A DNA stretch of 64,000 nucleotides, from NCBI RefSeq assembly GCF_000189635.1, contig NW_002476022.1, forward strand, positions 186,001 through 250,000, in the 5' to 3' direction. Each line of letters begins with the position of its first letter. The stretch's first letter is position 1. Shown piece by piece: positions 1-13,564 of this stretch. A program made the position numbers and the translations under genes. The DNA comes from Tetrahymena thermophila SB210. Lineage: Eukaryota; Ciliophora; Oligohymenophorea; Hymenostomatida; Tetrahymenidae. The notes under the pieces are model-generated. The model ran no database searches, was not told the DNA's origin, and saw only the letters and a list, made by a program, of their open reading frames with translations.

Positions 1-3000
1 GGATATCAAAGTTAGGTTTTATGATATCAATTGGGATGTCAATAGAGTTATCTAAAGCAGATTACTCCTTATTAGAATTTCCTAGATCCTATTGCTTTTC
101 TTTATTTTCAATTTCGTCATAACACTAATAATCATCCATTTCAAAAAACTCACCTCCTTGCTAGTACTTTTTTTTATGTTCGTTCACTATTTTGTCAATA
201 TAGAGCATAAGTTAAAAATTAGGGACACGTGAATTATATATCTAATTGATTTAAATTTCTATATCATCACTTTGATCATCTCTATTTTCTGAATCTTCTT
301 CTAAAATATGTTTATCGTCTTCGTTTATGATATCCTTAATTAAAATATTTGGAACTTCAGTGCTTGTAACTTAATATTTTTCGCCTCCATCACATTAATT
401 TGACTATGAATCAAATCCAGCTTTATCGTTTTGTTCATTTAAAGATACAGAGTTTTAATCTTAATGTGTTGGTGATTTGGCATCATTATTTTATGAAAAT
501 TTTGATTTAGGAATGCTTTAGTTTTTTTATTTATCTTAATAGCTATGATTTTTAGGAGATGAAACATACCTTTAAGAAGTAACAAATTTTGGGGATGAAT
601 TGCTTTTAGATTTTAAATCGTTATTAGAAGGTGAATTGCTTCTAAATTCGCTAGAGCACTTCTTAATATCAATTTAAGGATCTTAATTGCTATGCATTGA
701 AGATCTCTAAGAAACAACTTCTTTAAAGGTAAAAAATTTACCGGATTGTCTGTCCTCCTATGAATTTGAGCTATTCGGAGTACTCACCATAATCTCTTTA
801 AACTGTTATGAATCATAACCATTTTATGCATTTTATTAATCTCTAGGTTGAGATAAATACCTTATACTGTTTTTATTTAAAGACCTAAAATTATTTCCTG
901 CTGATTATCTATTAGAATTATTTATAGATGCAGCTTTTTGCATTACAGTTTAGACTAGAATTTAAATTTTTTTATTTAAAATTTTTTTCATGACCTTATT
1001 TTAAGCTATTTTTTTAAAACGAGAAGATGATAACTGATTTACATAAGGTATCTTTACTCCAACTTTTTCTGCTATTTAGACTTGCTTCTTTGTCTGCAAC
1101 ATTTCTAGTTTATTATTAGAAGTAGTTTAATATCTAAAAGCTCTTCTTATTTTTTTTTCCTCTTCTTTAATTAGCTTTAAGTGATGAACAGAGTCATTTC
1201 TAATATTTGCTACTTTTTTGTTTTAAATTTTATGATCCAACTCTTTTTCTTCTGAGCTATTCATAAGATCATCAACAATATCTTGACTTTAAATGCTTTC
1301 ATCCTTGTTTGAGTTTTCTATAATTTCATCTGGTCTGCTTAATGGACTCATATCAATCAAGTTATGAACATCGTATTATTCTTAATTTTCTTCTTTCTAA
1401 ATAGCTATTTTATTTTAATTTTAATTTATATTATTCTTATTTTCCTCATCGCTGTCGCTATCTACAAACAGTGATATATTATTAGAAGATTCAAATAAAA
1501 TCAAATCTTAGTTCTCTTCTGTTTATTTGTTTTCATTTAGATGCTCTTCATTTGTCTCTTAAATAGCATACATTTAATTTTATTTTGATTAGTTTTCTAT
1601 ACTTTTTTAATAATTTGCCTCTATTGAATCAGTTAATATTTCATCAAACTTTATATTAGATAAAAAATCTTTTTGATTATTTTCTGATTCTAAATTGATT
1701 TTATTTTAATAAAGATTAGAATTTATGGATTCTTTTTATTTAGCATCTTTAAGCTATACAAATTATTAATTACTTGTCTAATTTTGCTAAAATTTGCTGA
1801 AATCTATCTAGTTTTATTATTAATTAGAAACTCCCTCAAACTATTTTAGGATATTTATATCTTTTCTCATTAAAAATTCTTTTTGCATTGCTTCATTCAA
1901 CTGATTTTTAGATTCTAATTAATCTATTGCTTTCAAATCTTAATCAAAATTATCATCAGAATCTAGTCCTATTATGCATGAATGATATTATTCTGTTTTT
2001 TGACTCCTTTAATCCTCGAAAGCTCTCTAAATTTGGTCTAGATTTATTTCATTTATCTAAAAATGCTTATTCTCTCCTAAACGAATTTTTTCTGAGTTCT
2101 AATCATCATCACTAAACAATAGCTTTTAATTATTTATAGTATCTCTTGTTTAAGTTTGTTGATTAGAGCTAAATGGTGTACTTATCAGCTTATCATTTTC
2201 TTTGCTATTTGGACTCAATGCATTAAAGTTAGGATCTCTGAAATGAATATTAAATTAATAAGGTTAATTAGCATTATCTTTTTATTCATGTATTTAAACT
2301 TAATACTAATAATCATTTGGATCATTTATATAGCCATTTTCTGAAAATTCATCTATTTAATTGAATTAGAAATTAAATGATGGCTTATTTTTACTTTTAG
2401 GTTGATTTTCTTCTCTTACGTTTAGAGATTAATATTTAAAATGTTTTTCTTTTCTTTTATCATTTTATTCTAGAGATTTAACTCTTCCATGTCTAACTTA
2501 TTATGTAACAATGTTAGGTTTTATATTTTATTTTATTTTTTTTTAAGAATCTTAAACTAATACTTAATCATTTATTAAATTTATAGGCTGACTAAATATT
2601 CTTTTATGTTTTTTTTAATCCTAATAATTCAAATCATCTTAATCGTTTTATAAATATAACCTAAAATCACTTTTAGCTCCTCTTTTATGGTCTTGTTAAT
2701 TAAATATTTACTAAATTCTTATATTTCGCTGATCTTCTTTTTATTACATTTAATTCAATAGACTTTCTTTCTTATCCTACTGGATATTTTATTTGCTTGA
2801 AGTCTTATCTTGATTTTAATTATCGTTATATTCTTCTACTTAATTAATTATTTATTGATTTTCTCCTTTGCTTTCGCTGCTAGAATTTGAAAAATCAAGC
2901 TCTTTAGATTCATTTATTGTATCTATCCTATTATTGTAATTTTATTCATTTTAAATCCCTGAATCATCACTTTCTTAATCTTCATTTCCAATTTCATCTT

Positions 3001-6000
3001 CTATAACCTCACTAATAGGCTCATCCTTGCTCTTCCTTTATTTAAACATATTTTTTAATTTTGAGAACTTTGAAAGATTTTAGGTATTATTTGAGCTGAA
3101 TTTTGATTTGTTTTTCATATAAAAGTTTATCTTCTTCAAGTAAGAGTATTTTTCCTTTATTTTAAATAATAAAAATAAATTGATTAGTAAAATTAATTTT
3201 TTATTTATTTATTTACAATTTTAAAGTATTTAAATCTGTAGTAGGCAAATTTTTTTAACCATTAATTACTCTCTTTATATTTTGAGCAGGTTTCTAAAAA
3301 CTTAGCTTTGCTTATATATAAGACATTAATTATTTTTTTTCCACCAGCTACAAAATTGAATGAGCTATTTTTTTCAAGAAGACAAAATTCACCAAAAAAA
3401 CTGCCAGGATCTAGTTTACGAAAGTATTACTTTTCTACAATTTTCTCTTTTTTTTTATTTTTACTATTTAACTGTTTTAAATTTGAGCTGCTAATCTAAT
3501 TATTGACTTTTTTACCTGTTCCTAAATATACTTTTCCGCTTACAATTAAATATAACCCTCTTGGTAGGCTCCTATATTTGATAATTTCTGCTCCTGGCAA
3601 AAACCTTTTTACAAAATAATTTTGATTTATCAATAAAAAATTAATTTAATTTACGATAAAGGATGCATGTACTAAAATAAATCCTAAATCATCTAAAGTT
3701 CATTAATATTTCTAAAAAAGGCTCCAAAGAAGGTAGCAATGTCAGTAAATATCAGGTTAAATATTTTTCGTTTTTGCTCTTTTGGCAAATATTAAAAATA
3801 TTCTTGCTAATTAAAAAAACTAGAAAAGTTATTTTCAGTGTTAAAATGGTTGATATCCCTCAAATTTTTAAGAAGTATAAAAAATAGAGGAGCTTCTCTG
3901 TTTTTCTCTCTCTAAAATAGCCACTGATCAAATTCACTTCTCATTTCATTTTTCTTTTAAGTTCCTACCAAAAGTGAAATTTACACAGCAGAAATTAAAC
4001 CACCTGAAATATAACCAAATAGAGCAATACCAAAAAACTCACAAAACATTGTATAAAATTCTTCCATAACTGTTTTAGATGCTAAATCACCATATCCAAC
4101 TGTAGCAATAGTAGTAGTGACAAAGTAGTAGCCAGTAATATAAATATCTTTATTAACCTCTCCATATTATGGTTTTTTAGGATTTTAGAGATAATAAGTA
4201 TTAACCCATCCCAATTATTTAAATTCCTAGGGCAGATCATCTGTTTCTCCTAATTGATGAAGCTAACCTACTTCTATCCACCAGCAAGTCATGACATGAA
4301 CACAAATTAATATAAGTGATGAAACTCTAATTTTAAAATAACAAATATTTAAAAAATTTAATATAAAGCCATATAATTACTTAAAGAGATAGTATAATAA
4401 GACTGCAAATTTATGAGAAGATCCACCTTTGAAAATAAAATATACTGTCTTGTTTAAGAGAAGTAAATACCTATCCCAGTATCTAGCTAAACGAAATATT
4501 TTTATATAATTTAGATCTTAAACAAAAAAATAATATGGAATTAAGCTAATAATGTCAAATGCAAAGTAAGTCCTGATTAATTAATTATTAAAAAAATATA
4601 GATTAGTTAATTAATTAATTAAAACTATTTAAATATCATAAAATAAATTCAAGTTTATTAATAAATCTTAAACACTAAATTTTTAAAATAAATGGGCTAA
4701 TAAATTAAATTAAATTAAATTAGAAATAAAACATTATTATGATAGTTATAATTGAATTTTATTTTATCTAAAAAACTCCATAAATTATTTAATAAAAATA
4801 CCTTAAATAGTTTTTAGTAAGGAAATATCTATCTTTTATAACCTCTCCACCTTAATTGATTCCAGTGATGCATGAAAAAAACATGTCAAATAAAAATACC
4901 AAATCAAATAGCAAGTCTATGACATGAAAGGGTCTATTACTTAAACCAAAAGCTATCCTTACGGGAAATACCAAAGGATAATAGAGTTAAATCAATCCTA
5001 TAAAAAGATCCCAAAAAAGTTTAAAGTACCCATATGGATCAATAAATAAAGTAGGATCTAATTATTTAAAATAATTAATTTTAATCAGTATTTTCTAACA
5101 AAATCTAATTTAATTTCAATTACCTGAGGAGTACATTTTTTGAGTCTGTGAACCTTTAAAATTTTGTTTTCTCTTTTTGTTAAGCCCCAATTCTACTCTT
5201 TTTCATTTACATTATTGGAAAAAATATAAATAAATAGATAAACAAACAAATAAATAAACATTCAATCAAAAATATAATTTATATTGAAATTAAAATTTTA
5301 TAGCTTTTTTACTTGCCACTGAATTTAATTGGGTAGAATATATCTCTTCTAACTATCGACCATAATTTTTATCCATTATTCGCATAATTTTTGAATGATG
5401 CCTAAGTTGATAAAATATTTTTTGAACTCTTTTATTCAAATTATCTCTTAAATTATGGAGAATCATCTTCTTTTAGCTTAGCTTTCTGCACTGTTCCAAT
5501 TTATACAGCTTTTTGTAGATAATTGTCTATTTTTAATTTGAAATTTTTACTTGTATTTGCATAGAATATAATTTGTATTTACCATTATTCTCTTCAATTT
5601 TTTAGTTTATATTTTAATCATTTTATTGTTGGTAAAAAATTTTAATGTTATCTGTTGATTTTTATTCTTTTCTTTAAGTAAATTGTTGAGGACTAATTAA
5701 AGAGTTTTCATTATCTTCTATAATTTCAATTTATTCATTGTGAATGTTATTGTCATCAAATTGCTAACTTCTTTTACCAAAAAAGCTATTACTTTTTAAA
5801 ACCTGTTTCTATTAACCTTCTTTGTTGCTAAACAATATGTTTTCAGTATCATTTTATTATTTTTAATTCTATTTCCCAAATTACTAAAAGTCTCTATTAT
5901 TTATTTAATTATCATCATTCATCAATAATCCATTTTAAGTCTATAATATATCTTTCATCATAAATTCGCGTTAAGAATTTATATACGTATCTGTTTATTG

Positions 6001-6126
6001 ATTTTCTTGTGTTAAAATCGTATGGTAATCAACCTTATCGCTTTGCCTAATTGCAGTATTCTAATTTGAATCATCCTTTAATTTTACAACTTAAGATTTT
6101 AAATTTTTAGATGTAAATATGCTCAT
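1..6126 (-). CDS. Voltage-gated-type K+ channel with cyclic-nucleotide-binding domain and very long C-terminal tail (3' end beyond window)
   Basis: Predicted plasma- or ciliary-membrane potassium channel. Seen: ATG at 6126, then about 290 hydrophilic residues, six membrane segments, a pore with the K+ selectivity motif TVGYGD (near 4090, about residue 540), a S4-like segment with spaced Arg/Lys (IFRLARYWDR), and after S6 a cyclic-nucleotide-binding fold with LPGAEII, PRGLYLIVSGKV and DPGSFFGEF. Five A+T-rich introns fit with phases that close exactly: 5193-5312, 5058-5123, 4573-4801, 3605-3654 and 3155-3216. The last exon (3154 down to 1) is open over 1,051 codons and still open at the edge. 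It encodes a Ser/Asn/Gln/Asp-rich tail with no domain I recognise. Ciliates carry many such channels; whether this one binds cyclic nucleotides is not shown. The first intron's 3' site could also be at 5196. Confidence 0.93.
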
Positions 6127-7573
6127 AATTTTAATACAAATTAAATACTAATATTCATCTAAATTACTAATATAGTTATTATTAAAATTTACTTGAAACA
6201 CTATAGATATAGTTAAAAAAGCAAGCAAAACGATATAACTAGTTATTGATTTAGATTGATTTAATATATTAATTAATCAAAAATTTAATAGTTATTTTTT
6301 AACCTAAATTTTTTAGTAATTTGCTAGTAAATATTTTTGAAAATTTATCATTCCAACCAAAAAAAAGAAGATTATTGTTAAAATATTCTATTTTTAATTT
6401 CTATATTAAACAAAACATATGAAATTTACATTTTTGTTAATTCAAATTTTCGTTTACAATTTTTCTAAAATAATCTATTATTTTTATGCAGCACAATTAT
6501 AAATATGATGCGAGATAGTTAAATTTTTTAAAATTAAAAAATTTTATAGAACCAAAAAGTCTTTATTTGACACTTTAAAAAAAGAAAATTTTCAAATACA
6601 TTAGCCTACTGATCTCATTTGATATTTACTATTTTGAAAAATTATTCACACTAAAAAGATAAAAATTTAAATATTTAATCCAATTTTTTGACATTTTATA
6701 ATTTTAAGCTAATTAAAAATTATTAAATACAATTTTAAAAACTTGAAATTTCATCATTATTGTCTTTTTACTAACTGAAACAAAATTCTATTAAAAATTA
6801 ATTAATTTAGTTAAAAAAACACTTTTAAAACCTAAAAATATTAATTCATTTTACTTTGTAAATTTAAATAATCATATAAAATAATTTGTATTTTTAATTT
6901 TATCTAAAATACCAAAAATTAATGAAAAATTAATTTAAATTTAATTAATTTTTTTTGTTGATAAAATCAGTTAAAAAATTTAATTAGTTAATTAACAAAT
7001 AGTTGAAAATCTGCATTGAAAAATATACTTAAACTTCAAATAACTAAATTGCAACTAAAGAAAAGATAAAAGTTATCAGAATAAAGTGTATAATATTATG
7101 CCTAACTTTATGCTAGTTTTTTTGTTCTATCAAAAATGTTTTTATTAAATATGAAAATCTTTATAGTTTAAATCAAAAACAAATAAACTTTATTTGACAG
7201 CAAATCATATGTAAAAGTAATAAATAATATACCTTTAACATCTATATAAACTATTTCTCTATTTGCCTAAATTAAAAAATGGTATTAGTTAGACTGTTAG
7301 CTGTTTTACTTATTTAACGAGTGTAAATAATAAAATTTAAAATATTATAATCAGATGTGATGTGATGCGTGATATTAACAAGAAAGAGATATTAATATAA
7401 AATGAAGTAAATGCATTTGAATATTAAACAATACTTTTTAATTACCAATGATATTTTACTAATAATCTTTTAAACTTTTTCTAATATGAAAAATATAATT
7501 TGCCGCATATACATTTTTAATTATTTTGTATCTAGGAAACAACTTGCTAATATCTCAACTATTTATTTAACTT
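6127..7573. other. Intergenic region, no gene seen
   Basis: A+T-rich DNA between the channel start and the 3' end of the RIIa gene; both genes are on the minus strand, so it should hold the channel's promoter and the RIIa gene's 3' side. I see only homopolymer-rich sequence, with frames broken by TGA and no domain-like translation. Confidence 0.6.
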
Positions 7574-8581
7574 TCATTATTAATTCTATTTTTATTCTTA
7601 TCTGGATTTTTTCCCTCTGTATACAGATTAGATTTTAAGGGCAACATTTTCATATTCTTCGACAGGACCATCTAATACTACCTATTCTGGTTAGCTCTAT
7701 TAAACTTCCTATTCTTACTATTATTATTCAGTTTCTACTTGCTATTCATATTATACTTCTCCTGCTTCTTCTTATTCGTATCCACCTTCTTGTTATTCGT
7801 ATTCTCCTCCTTCTTATTATTCATATTCTTCACCTTCTTACTAGACATATTCACCTTCTTCACCTCCTTCATATTATTAACCCTAATAGTATTCACCTTC
7901 TTCTTAACCTTCACCTTCATCAGCATAGTTTTATTATTATTCTTCCTAACCTTCTCCATCTTCTTCCTATCCTTCATAGGCCTCTTCTTAGTGAGTTGGT
8001 TTTAATGCTTTGTGAAGTGCAGAATTATATAGATCACCGACAAACTCTTTAGAGATTTTCTTCTCTTCTGGGTGAGACTAATCACTCTTTTTAGATTTAT
8101 GAGAAAGCTTTGATGTATCATTAGGCTTATCGCTTGTTATAGAATTTTAAGTTTAAGGTCTTCCTGCATTGTTTCCTGAAGGTTATCTTTAAGGATGGTG
8201 AGAAGCAGCTTCCTGAGTTTATTATCCTTGATGTTGTTGAGAATTAGAATGTTAATGTGCAGGAGATTTATGACCAGATTATTAACTTTAAACTTAAACT
8301 CTTTAGTTGGAAGCTTAGACTACTCTTTTTGCTTGTTCTGCATAATCTTAATTAGGAGTAGGGTTATATTTCTTTGAATTATCTTAATCATACTTATCCC
8401 TTTAGATATTATACTTACTTTCATAATAATATTCCTTTCCTTAAGCTTTGTGCTCAAAATAATTAGCAGCGTATTCTATTATGTCCTCTGGTTAAGCACG
8501 CAATACCTCACGAGTAAATTCATGTAGTATATCATAAAATCCTTCAGGGACTTGGTACTTTTGCAAATATTTGCTCGCCAT
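7574..8581 (-). CDS. RIIa-domain and IQ-motif protein, probably axonemal/ciliary (SPA17/ROPN1-like architecture)
   Basis: A 335-residue single-exon protein. Residues about 10-45 match the RIIa dimerisation/docking fold (VPEGFYDILHEFTREVLR, then PEDIIEYAANYFEHK), the domain that binds amphipathic helices of AKAP-type anchors. The C-terminus carries an IQ motif (IQSVYRGKKSR, about residue 314 on), which in other proteins binds calmodulin. Between them are a charged linker and a region of about 100 residues of Glu/Gln/Gly/Tyr repeats in which most Gln codons are TAA or TAG. RIIa first and IQ last is the layout of sperm protein SP17 and related ciliary proteins, so a flagellar or radial-spoke role is inferred, not shown. 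Start ATG at 8581, stop TGA at 7574-7576; the frame is unbroken across 336 codons. The strand opposite the repeat reads as a hydrophobic ORF, which is an artefact. Confidence 0.88.
7735..7985 (-). repeat. Degenerate GAA/GGT-rich coding repeat (Glu/Gln/Gly/Tyr-rich)
   Basis: Within the RIIa/IQ gene the coding strand is a degenerate array of GAA, GGT, TAT and TAA/TAG codons giving units such as EEGEYYQ, QEGEEYE and QEGGYE. The units vary in length and sequence but keep the reading frame, as expected for a low-complexity acidic linker. Confidence 0.75.
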
Positions 8582-10162
8582 TTCTTTCTTTCTTTATTGA
8601 TTAATTTATTTATTTTGTTTGTTTGTAACTAATTTTAATTTTTATAACTATTTTATTGTTTTATTATTAATTTACTAACAAATAAATATATAACTAATTA
8701 CTATTTTACTAACTATCTAAATGGATTGATAGATAAATAGAAAGCGAGTTAATAAAAAAGCTATCTATTTATCTTTATCTCAAGATTTCATTATTACATT
8801 TTCAATATAAATTTTCCCCTTTATTAATCTAAAATTTAATTTCTTTCTTTATAATATTTATTTTTTAAATGCAAATATTTGATTCATATAAACTAGCTAA
8901 CCAATCTTATCTAATTTTTGAAGCAAAATTTCAAAATTTTTAAATCCTTAACCAGAAATAAATCTAAAATATTTATAAATTCAACATTTTAAAACTATTC
9001 TTGAAAAAAATTTTAAATAAATAGTGTGAAAACCAGTTAAATAAAATGATTAAAAATGTAATGGTTTTTGGTTTCTTCCTTTTTTTAAGTATTAAGTTTA
9101 TAAATTTGCTCTAATTTAAATTTTTTCATTTTTTTATTTTAAATTAGCTATAAATACTTCATATTTTAAAAAATAATAAAATTAACATTTAACAGATATT
9201 TTTAATAATGTAATTATGCCAATAAAATTAATTATTAAATTTGATACACTTTAAAAATAATTTTGTTTATGACTTCTAATTTAAAGTTTGATTTTCTTTA
9301 AAACAAGATTAATTAATAAATGTGAAAGATTATTAATAATAACTAAATTGTCGATTAATTTTAAATTTATATTATTTATAAATAAAATTATATAATATTG
9401 TATCAAATTATTTTGAAAGTAACCTAAATGTATTTAAAATAAGTGTTTTTATTAATTGGTTGAAATTAAATATTATATTAACAATTCATACATTCTATTA
9501 ATCTATTTATCTATCTCATTTTTAAATAAAATTAAAAATTGAAAAGAATTTGCTTAATGGGAATTATTTAATTAAAAGATTAAATAAAAAGATTTTTTTT
9601 TGGTAAACTAAGCAAATTACAGCAAAAAAGTATTTGAAAGAAAAGTAAAAAAGTTTAAATAAATCATTAAGTATGATTAATTTCATTGAATCAAAAATAG
9701 GAAGTAAATGGTAACTTTTAAATATTAGAGTTTAGCTAGCTGAAATACCTGAGAAGTATTTTTTAGAAATAGATAAATCAATTTATTTTAATTAAATTAT
9801 AATTTTAATAGAAAAGATATTATAGTATTAAGCTGTGTTTTTTTTTTATTGTTTGATTTTTCAGATGAGAAATAATTAGATTTTAAGGAAAAAAAAAAAG
9901 TAAGGACTTTTTAGATCGCCATAGCAGTTTAAATAATCTTTTTGTTAATAATTTTCCTTCCAGTTATTTCATTCAAACAAAATAGTTGAATTGTTTGAGA
10001 AGGATTTTATTTAAAAACACTAACTTTAATACCTGAAAATATATCACTCAAATTTTGTTTACTTTTAAATAATTGAGTATTTCAATACAAAAAAGCAATT
10101 AATAATTCGGAGAATAAATAACTAACACCTAAAAACAAATAGAAAACTTTTTAAAAGTAAAA
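8582..10162. other. Divergent intergenic region between RIIa gene and membrane-protein gene
   Basis: Both flanking genes are transcribed outwards, so their promoters must lie here. The sequence is A+T-rich with runs of T and A and no long coding-like frame. I recognise no conserved promoter motif. Confidence 0.55.
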
Positions 10163-11954
10163 ATGAGAATATTACAATTAAAATACCATTTAATATTACT
10201 ATTATTAGCGGTGTAAATCTAACATATCAACTGTAGTTTATCAGTGCTAAATTTTATAGAGGCAGCTTGCCATTTAAATTAATAGATAGAATCTTTTTAA
10301 AAGAGTCTCATTTAATAGCGATAAAATTTCTTAGATAATTATGAGAAGATAGTTGCTCCTACTTTAGTTAGAAATAAATATGTAGAACCATAAATTCCTA
10401 ATTTATATTTGAGTTCTAATTAGGAAAGCAAATAATAGAAAGTTGAATTGACAAATTTAGATATTAAAGACTCAAGCCTGTGCTAAGATAGTTAATGCAT
10501 TAATAGTAATAATAAAAGTAGAAGAATTCTTCAAACATCAAATAATGATGGCTAAGTTGGAAACTAATAATAACCAGATAATTAAGATGATGATATAAAA
10601 TAAAAGAAACTAATTTATGACGATTAAGATGATTAATATCTTAAAACATTTGTGCAATATGAGAATGATCCTTTTATATTTCATATTTACATGAAAGAGT
10701 AAGTATAGCTAGAATACAACCTAGGATCGACAGACGTTAATGACAGCTTTGATACTGAATATTAGGTGCCTATGAAACTCATATACTACTCTAAGTTAAG
10801 CAATTAAACATATAAGATTATAAGATAGCCTGAACATTGCCCTTCAAGCTCTCAAAAAATAATATAAAAACGATATTTTTATTATTGTGATCAAAGGAGA
10901 GTCTTTATATAGTAATATGTCCTCTACAAAAAATAGAATGTGGATTGCTACAAAATTGAAGTTTATATAGAAGCTTGCCATTGCCCATACGATAAATATG
11001 GTACTTTTTGTTCAGATCAAGTACCAATAACTTGTAATGTTCATAGAAAAATTGATCAAGTAGATACCTAAAAAAATTAAAATGGTTCGAAGCAAAATGA
11101 AAATACTCTTGGAGTCTTTTATGATAAAGTAGGAACTTTAGAGAGTTAAGGATTTAGCATTAACATTAAATGCAACAATTAGAGAGGTTTTGTAGACATT
11201 ATAAACAAAGTAATTTTTTATTTTTTTTAAAAGATTTTGTTGTAAATAATTATAATAATTTAAATAGAGATTTCAAACTATAAATGGTCTGTGCACTTAT
11301 TCAGATATGATAGCAAAAAATGAATGTATTATTAAATAATTCAATTATACCTATTTTGATAGTGATAGTAACTAACTTAAAATAACTGATGACATCAAGT
11401 TACATTTTATTTTAGAAGTATCCAACCTCAAAAAAATCAGTTAACCATTGATTTTAAATTATACATTTCCTACAATTAATTCTGATATGCTTCTTGGAAA
11501 GCAAAGTTTTAACATTCCTCTTTACTTAAAAGATATTTAAAATACTTTTCCCTAGTTTTAAAGCTCAGATTTCCTCTAATTTGGAAAATTATGGTACTCA
11601 ATGAAAATAATAGGAGAGTTTTAACAATCTAATTTTACAGATAGTGAGATCAATTTAGGATATTGGAATGGAGTTTTAGTTGATGAGAGCTATGTGGAAC
11701 CAAAGTTAAATTATTTTTAGCTTTTAACCATAAATTAATGGGATTTATTAGACTATGTATTTGTACTATTAACATTCTTTTTGCTTTTGGTAGTTTGCCT
11801 TATCCTTATTTACCTCTTTACAAATGTTAAAAAATTGTTTACTAACTTTGCTTCATACTTATATCAACTAAAACAAAAGTCATTTTAAAAAAATCAAATG
11901 TCCTAGGTAATTAATGACCAAAATAATGACTATGAACACTTTAATGACGTTTGA
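10163..11954 (+). CDS. Secreted single-pass membrane protein with EGF-like cysteine signature, function unknown
   Basis: A two-exon gene of 577 residues; intron 11210-11267 (58 bp, GTAATT...AATAG) keeps the frame exactly. The first 20 or so residues (MRILQLKYHLILLLLAV...) look like a signal peptide. The ectodomain of about 490 residues contains the EGF-type pattern C-x-C-x5-G-x2-C at residues 272-283 (CHCPYDKYGTFC) and several other cysteines. A single hydrophobic segment at about residues 511-535 is followed by a short cytoplasmic tail of some 40 residues, giving type I topology. The RING-H2 gene at 28779 has the same signature in its ectodomain, so the two may share an ectodomain family, but this one has no RING. 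I do not recognise a named family; adhesion or receptor roles are guesses. Confidence 0.75.
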
Positions 11955-12238
11955 AATAAACTGTAAATAAAATTTAATCAAAAAAACAAATGTAATTCTA
12001 TTTTGAATTTAATAAAAATCCTACTACATCATATTTATATACAACAATTACTAATAAATACTACAAGCTATAAAGATCATTTAAGCAAATAATAAATATA
12101 ATTATTTAATTTTTTTAAGCTGTAAAATTGTTTGTAAGTTTATTTTCCTTTCAAATTTAATTAAAATTAAAAAAATTTATCTATCTTTAATGAATTTATG
12201 TTTATCTTTTGAATTATAAATAATAGTATAAATCATAA
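11955..12238. other. Short intergenic stretch
   Basis: A+T-rich 3' flank of the membrane-protein gene; nothing coding-like seen. Confidence 0.5.
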
Positions 12239-12406
12239 ATGGATTTTTAAATGTTGTTAAACTAAATCCTTTATTATGCTTTTATTTTAATGTTGAGTTT
12301 TTTCCCACCCAACAGCAAGCTCATGAGTGAATATGCTTCTAATATATTCATTTGCGATAAAACTAAGAAAATTCTCTGTTTCTTTCAAATAGGTAAAATA
12401 AAATGA
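12239..12406 (+). CDS. Possible 55-codon ORF with hydrophobic N-terminus (doubtful)
   Basis: ATG at 12239 to TGA at 12404-12406, 55 codons. The product has a hydrophobic stretch (ILYYAFILMLSFF) then a short polar part with two cysteines, so it could be a small secreted or membrane peptide. The G+C content is slightly higher than in the flanks. A GT at the end of the ORF could also be a splice donor leading into an open frame after 12460, making this a first exon. No domain is visible and chance is a fair explanation. Confidence 0.25.
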
Positions 12407-13564
12407 AAAAATATAAATAAATAAATCTTGCTTATATATGTATATATAAAGCAGAGCTGAGTTTATTTAGGACTCATTCTACTTTTTTTTAAAGTAAAGG
12501 TGAAGTTCTAAAGACAATATCTGATAATTTTGATAAGTAAAGTTTATCTAAAAATATTTAATCAAAAATTTTGTTTAAATAAATTTAAAAGCAGAAAAAG
12601 TAAATTTAAAGCTTACTTTACATCTAAGCAAAAATAATTTAGATGTCAAACTAAATTTGAATTTTAAATTAGTTATTTTAGTGGCCAGTATTAAACAGGA
12701 AACAAAATTTAAATTATAAACAAATCTTATTTTACTAGATATTGATAGATTTTTATAAAGAAGAGAAGTTGAATAATGTTTTTAAACTACATACTTAGTG
12801 ATTAATAACTCTTCTGACATTCTATACAGAAAAAATAGACTTGGCAAATTATTAAACTATTGCAATTTTAGAAAATAAAATAATAGATCTTCCTTTTTAT
12901 TCCACAATTTATTATTAACCTTTTTTGAGAGTTAGGTGGATTTTAGATTAATAGTAAAATAAATAAATCAAAAACTTTAAAAAGAGAAATTAAAAATAAA
13001 AATAACAAAAGAAACGAATATTTCTTATAATAAAAAGAATTTTTCTTAGTTAATAGTGGATTATTTTATTGTATAAACATATTATTTAATCACTTAAAGC
13101 TGAAATGCTTGATAATCACTAAGTTTTAAAATGATGAAAGATGTATGGTTGCAAAAATTTGTATCAATTATTAGAAAAATTCACTTTTAGCTAGTTAGTC
13201 AAAAAGGAGGTTAAAAAAGTGAGAAACTGAGAGGAGAAATAATTGGATTTTGTGGATAAGTAAAAATTAATTAAATTAAATTAAATTTCAAGTTAATAAT
13301 ATCATATTTATTTTATTACGAACACCAATCTTATTTATTTCTATCTATTAAAAAATCTGAAATAAATAATAAATTAATAAAAAAAATTTATTTTTCATTT
13401 TAGATTAAAATTAGATAATTAATTTATTAATTAATTACCCAACAAATTATAAAAGAAAAATATAAATAGTTTTTTAATTTGTCTATTAATTGTTATTTTT
13501 TTATATTAACCAAAACAAACACTAACCAATTAGAATAGATTGTTAGCTTGAAAGTTTTTATTTT
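12407..13564. other. Intergenic region, no confident gene
   Basis: A+T-rich. A frame after 12460 stays free of TGA for a couple of hundred bases but its translation is Lys/Phe/Asn-rich with no clear coding character. A purine-rich patch lies near 13200-13260. Confidence 0.5.

Noticed and set aside
7739..8005. 88-codon plus-strand frame encoding a very hydrophobic peptide
   Set aside because: Exact complement of the Glu/Gln repeat of the RIIa/IQ gene.
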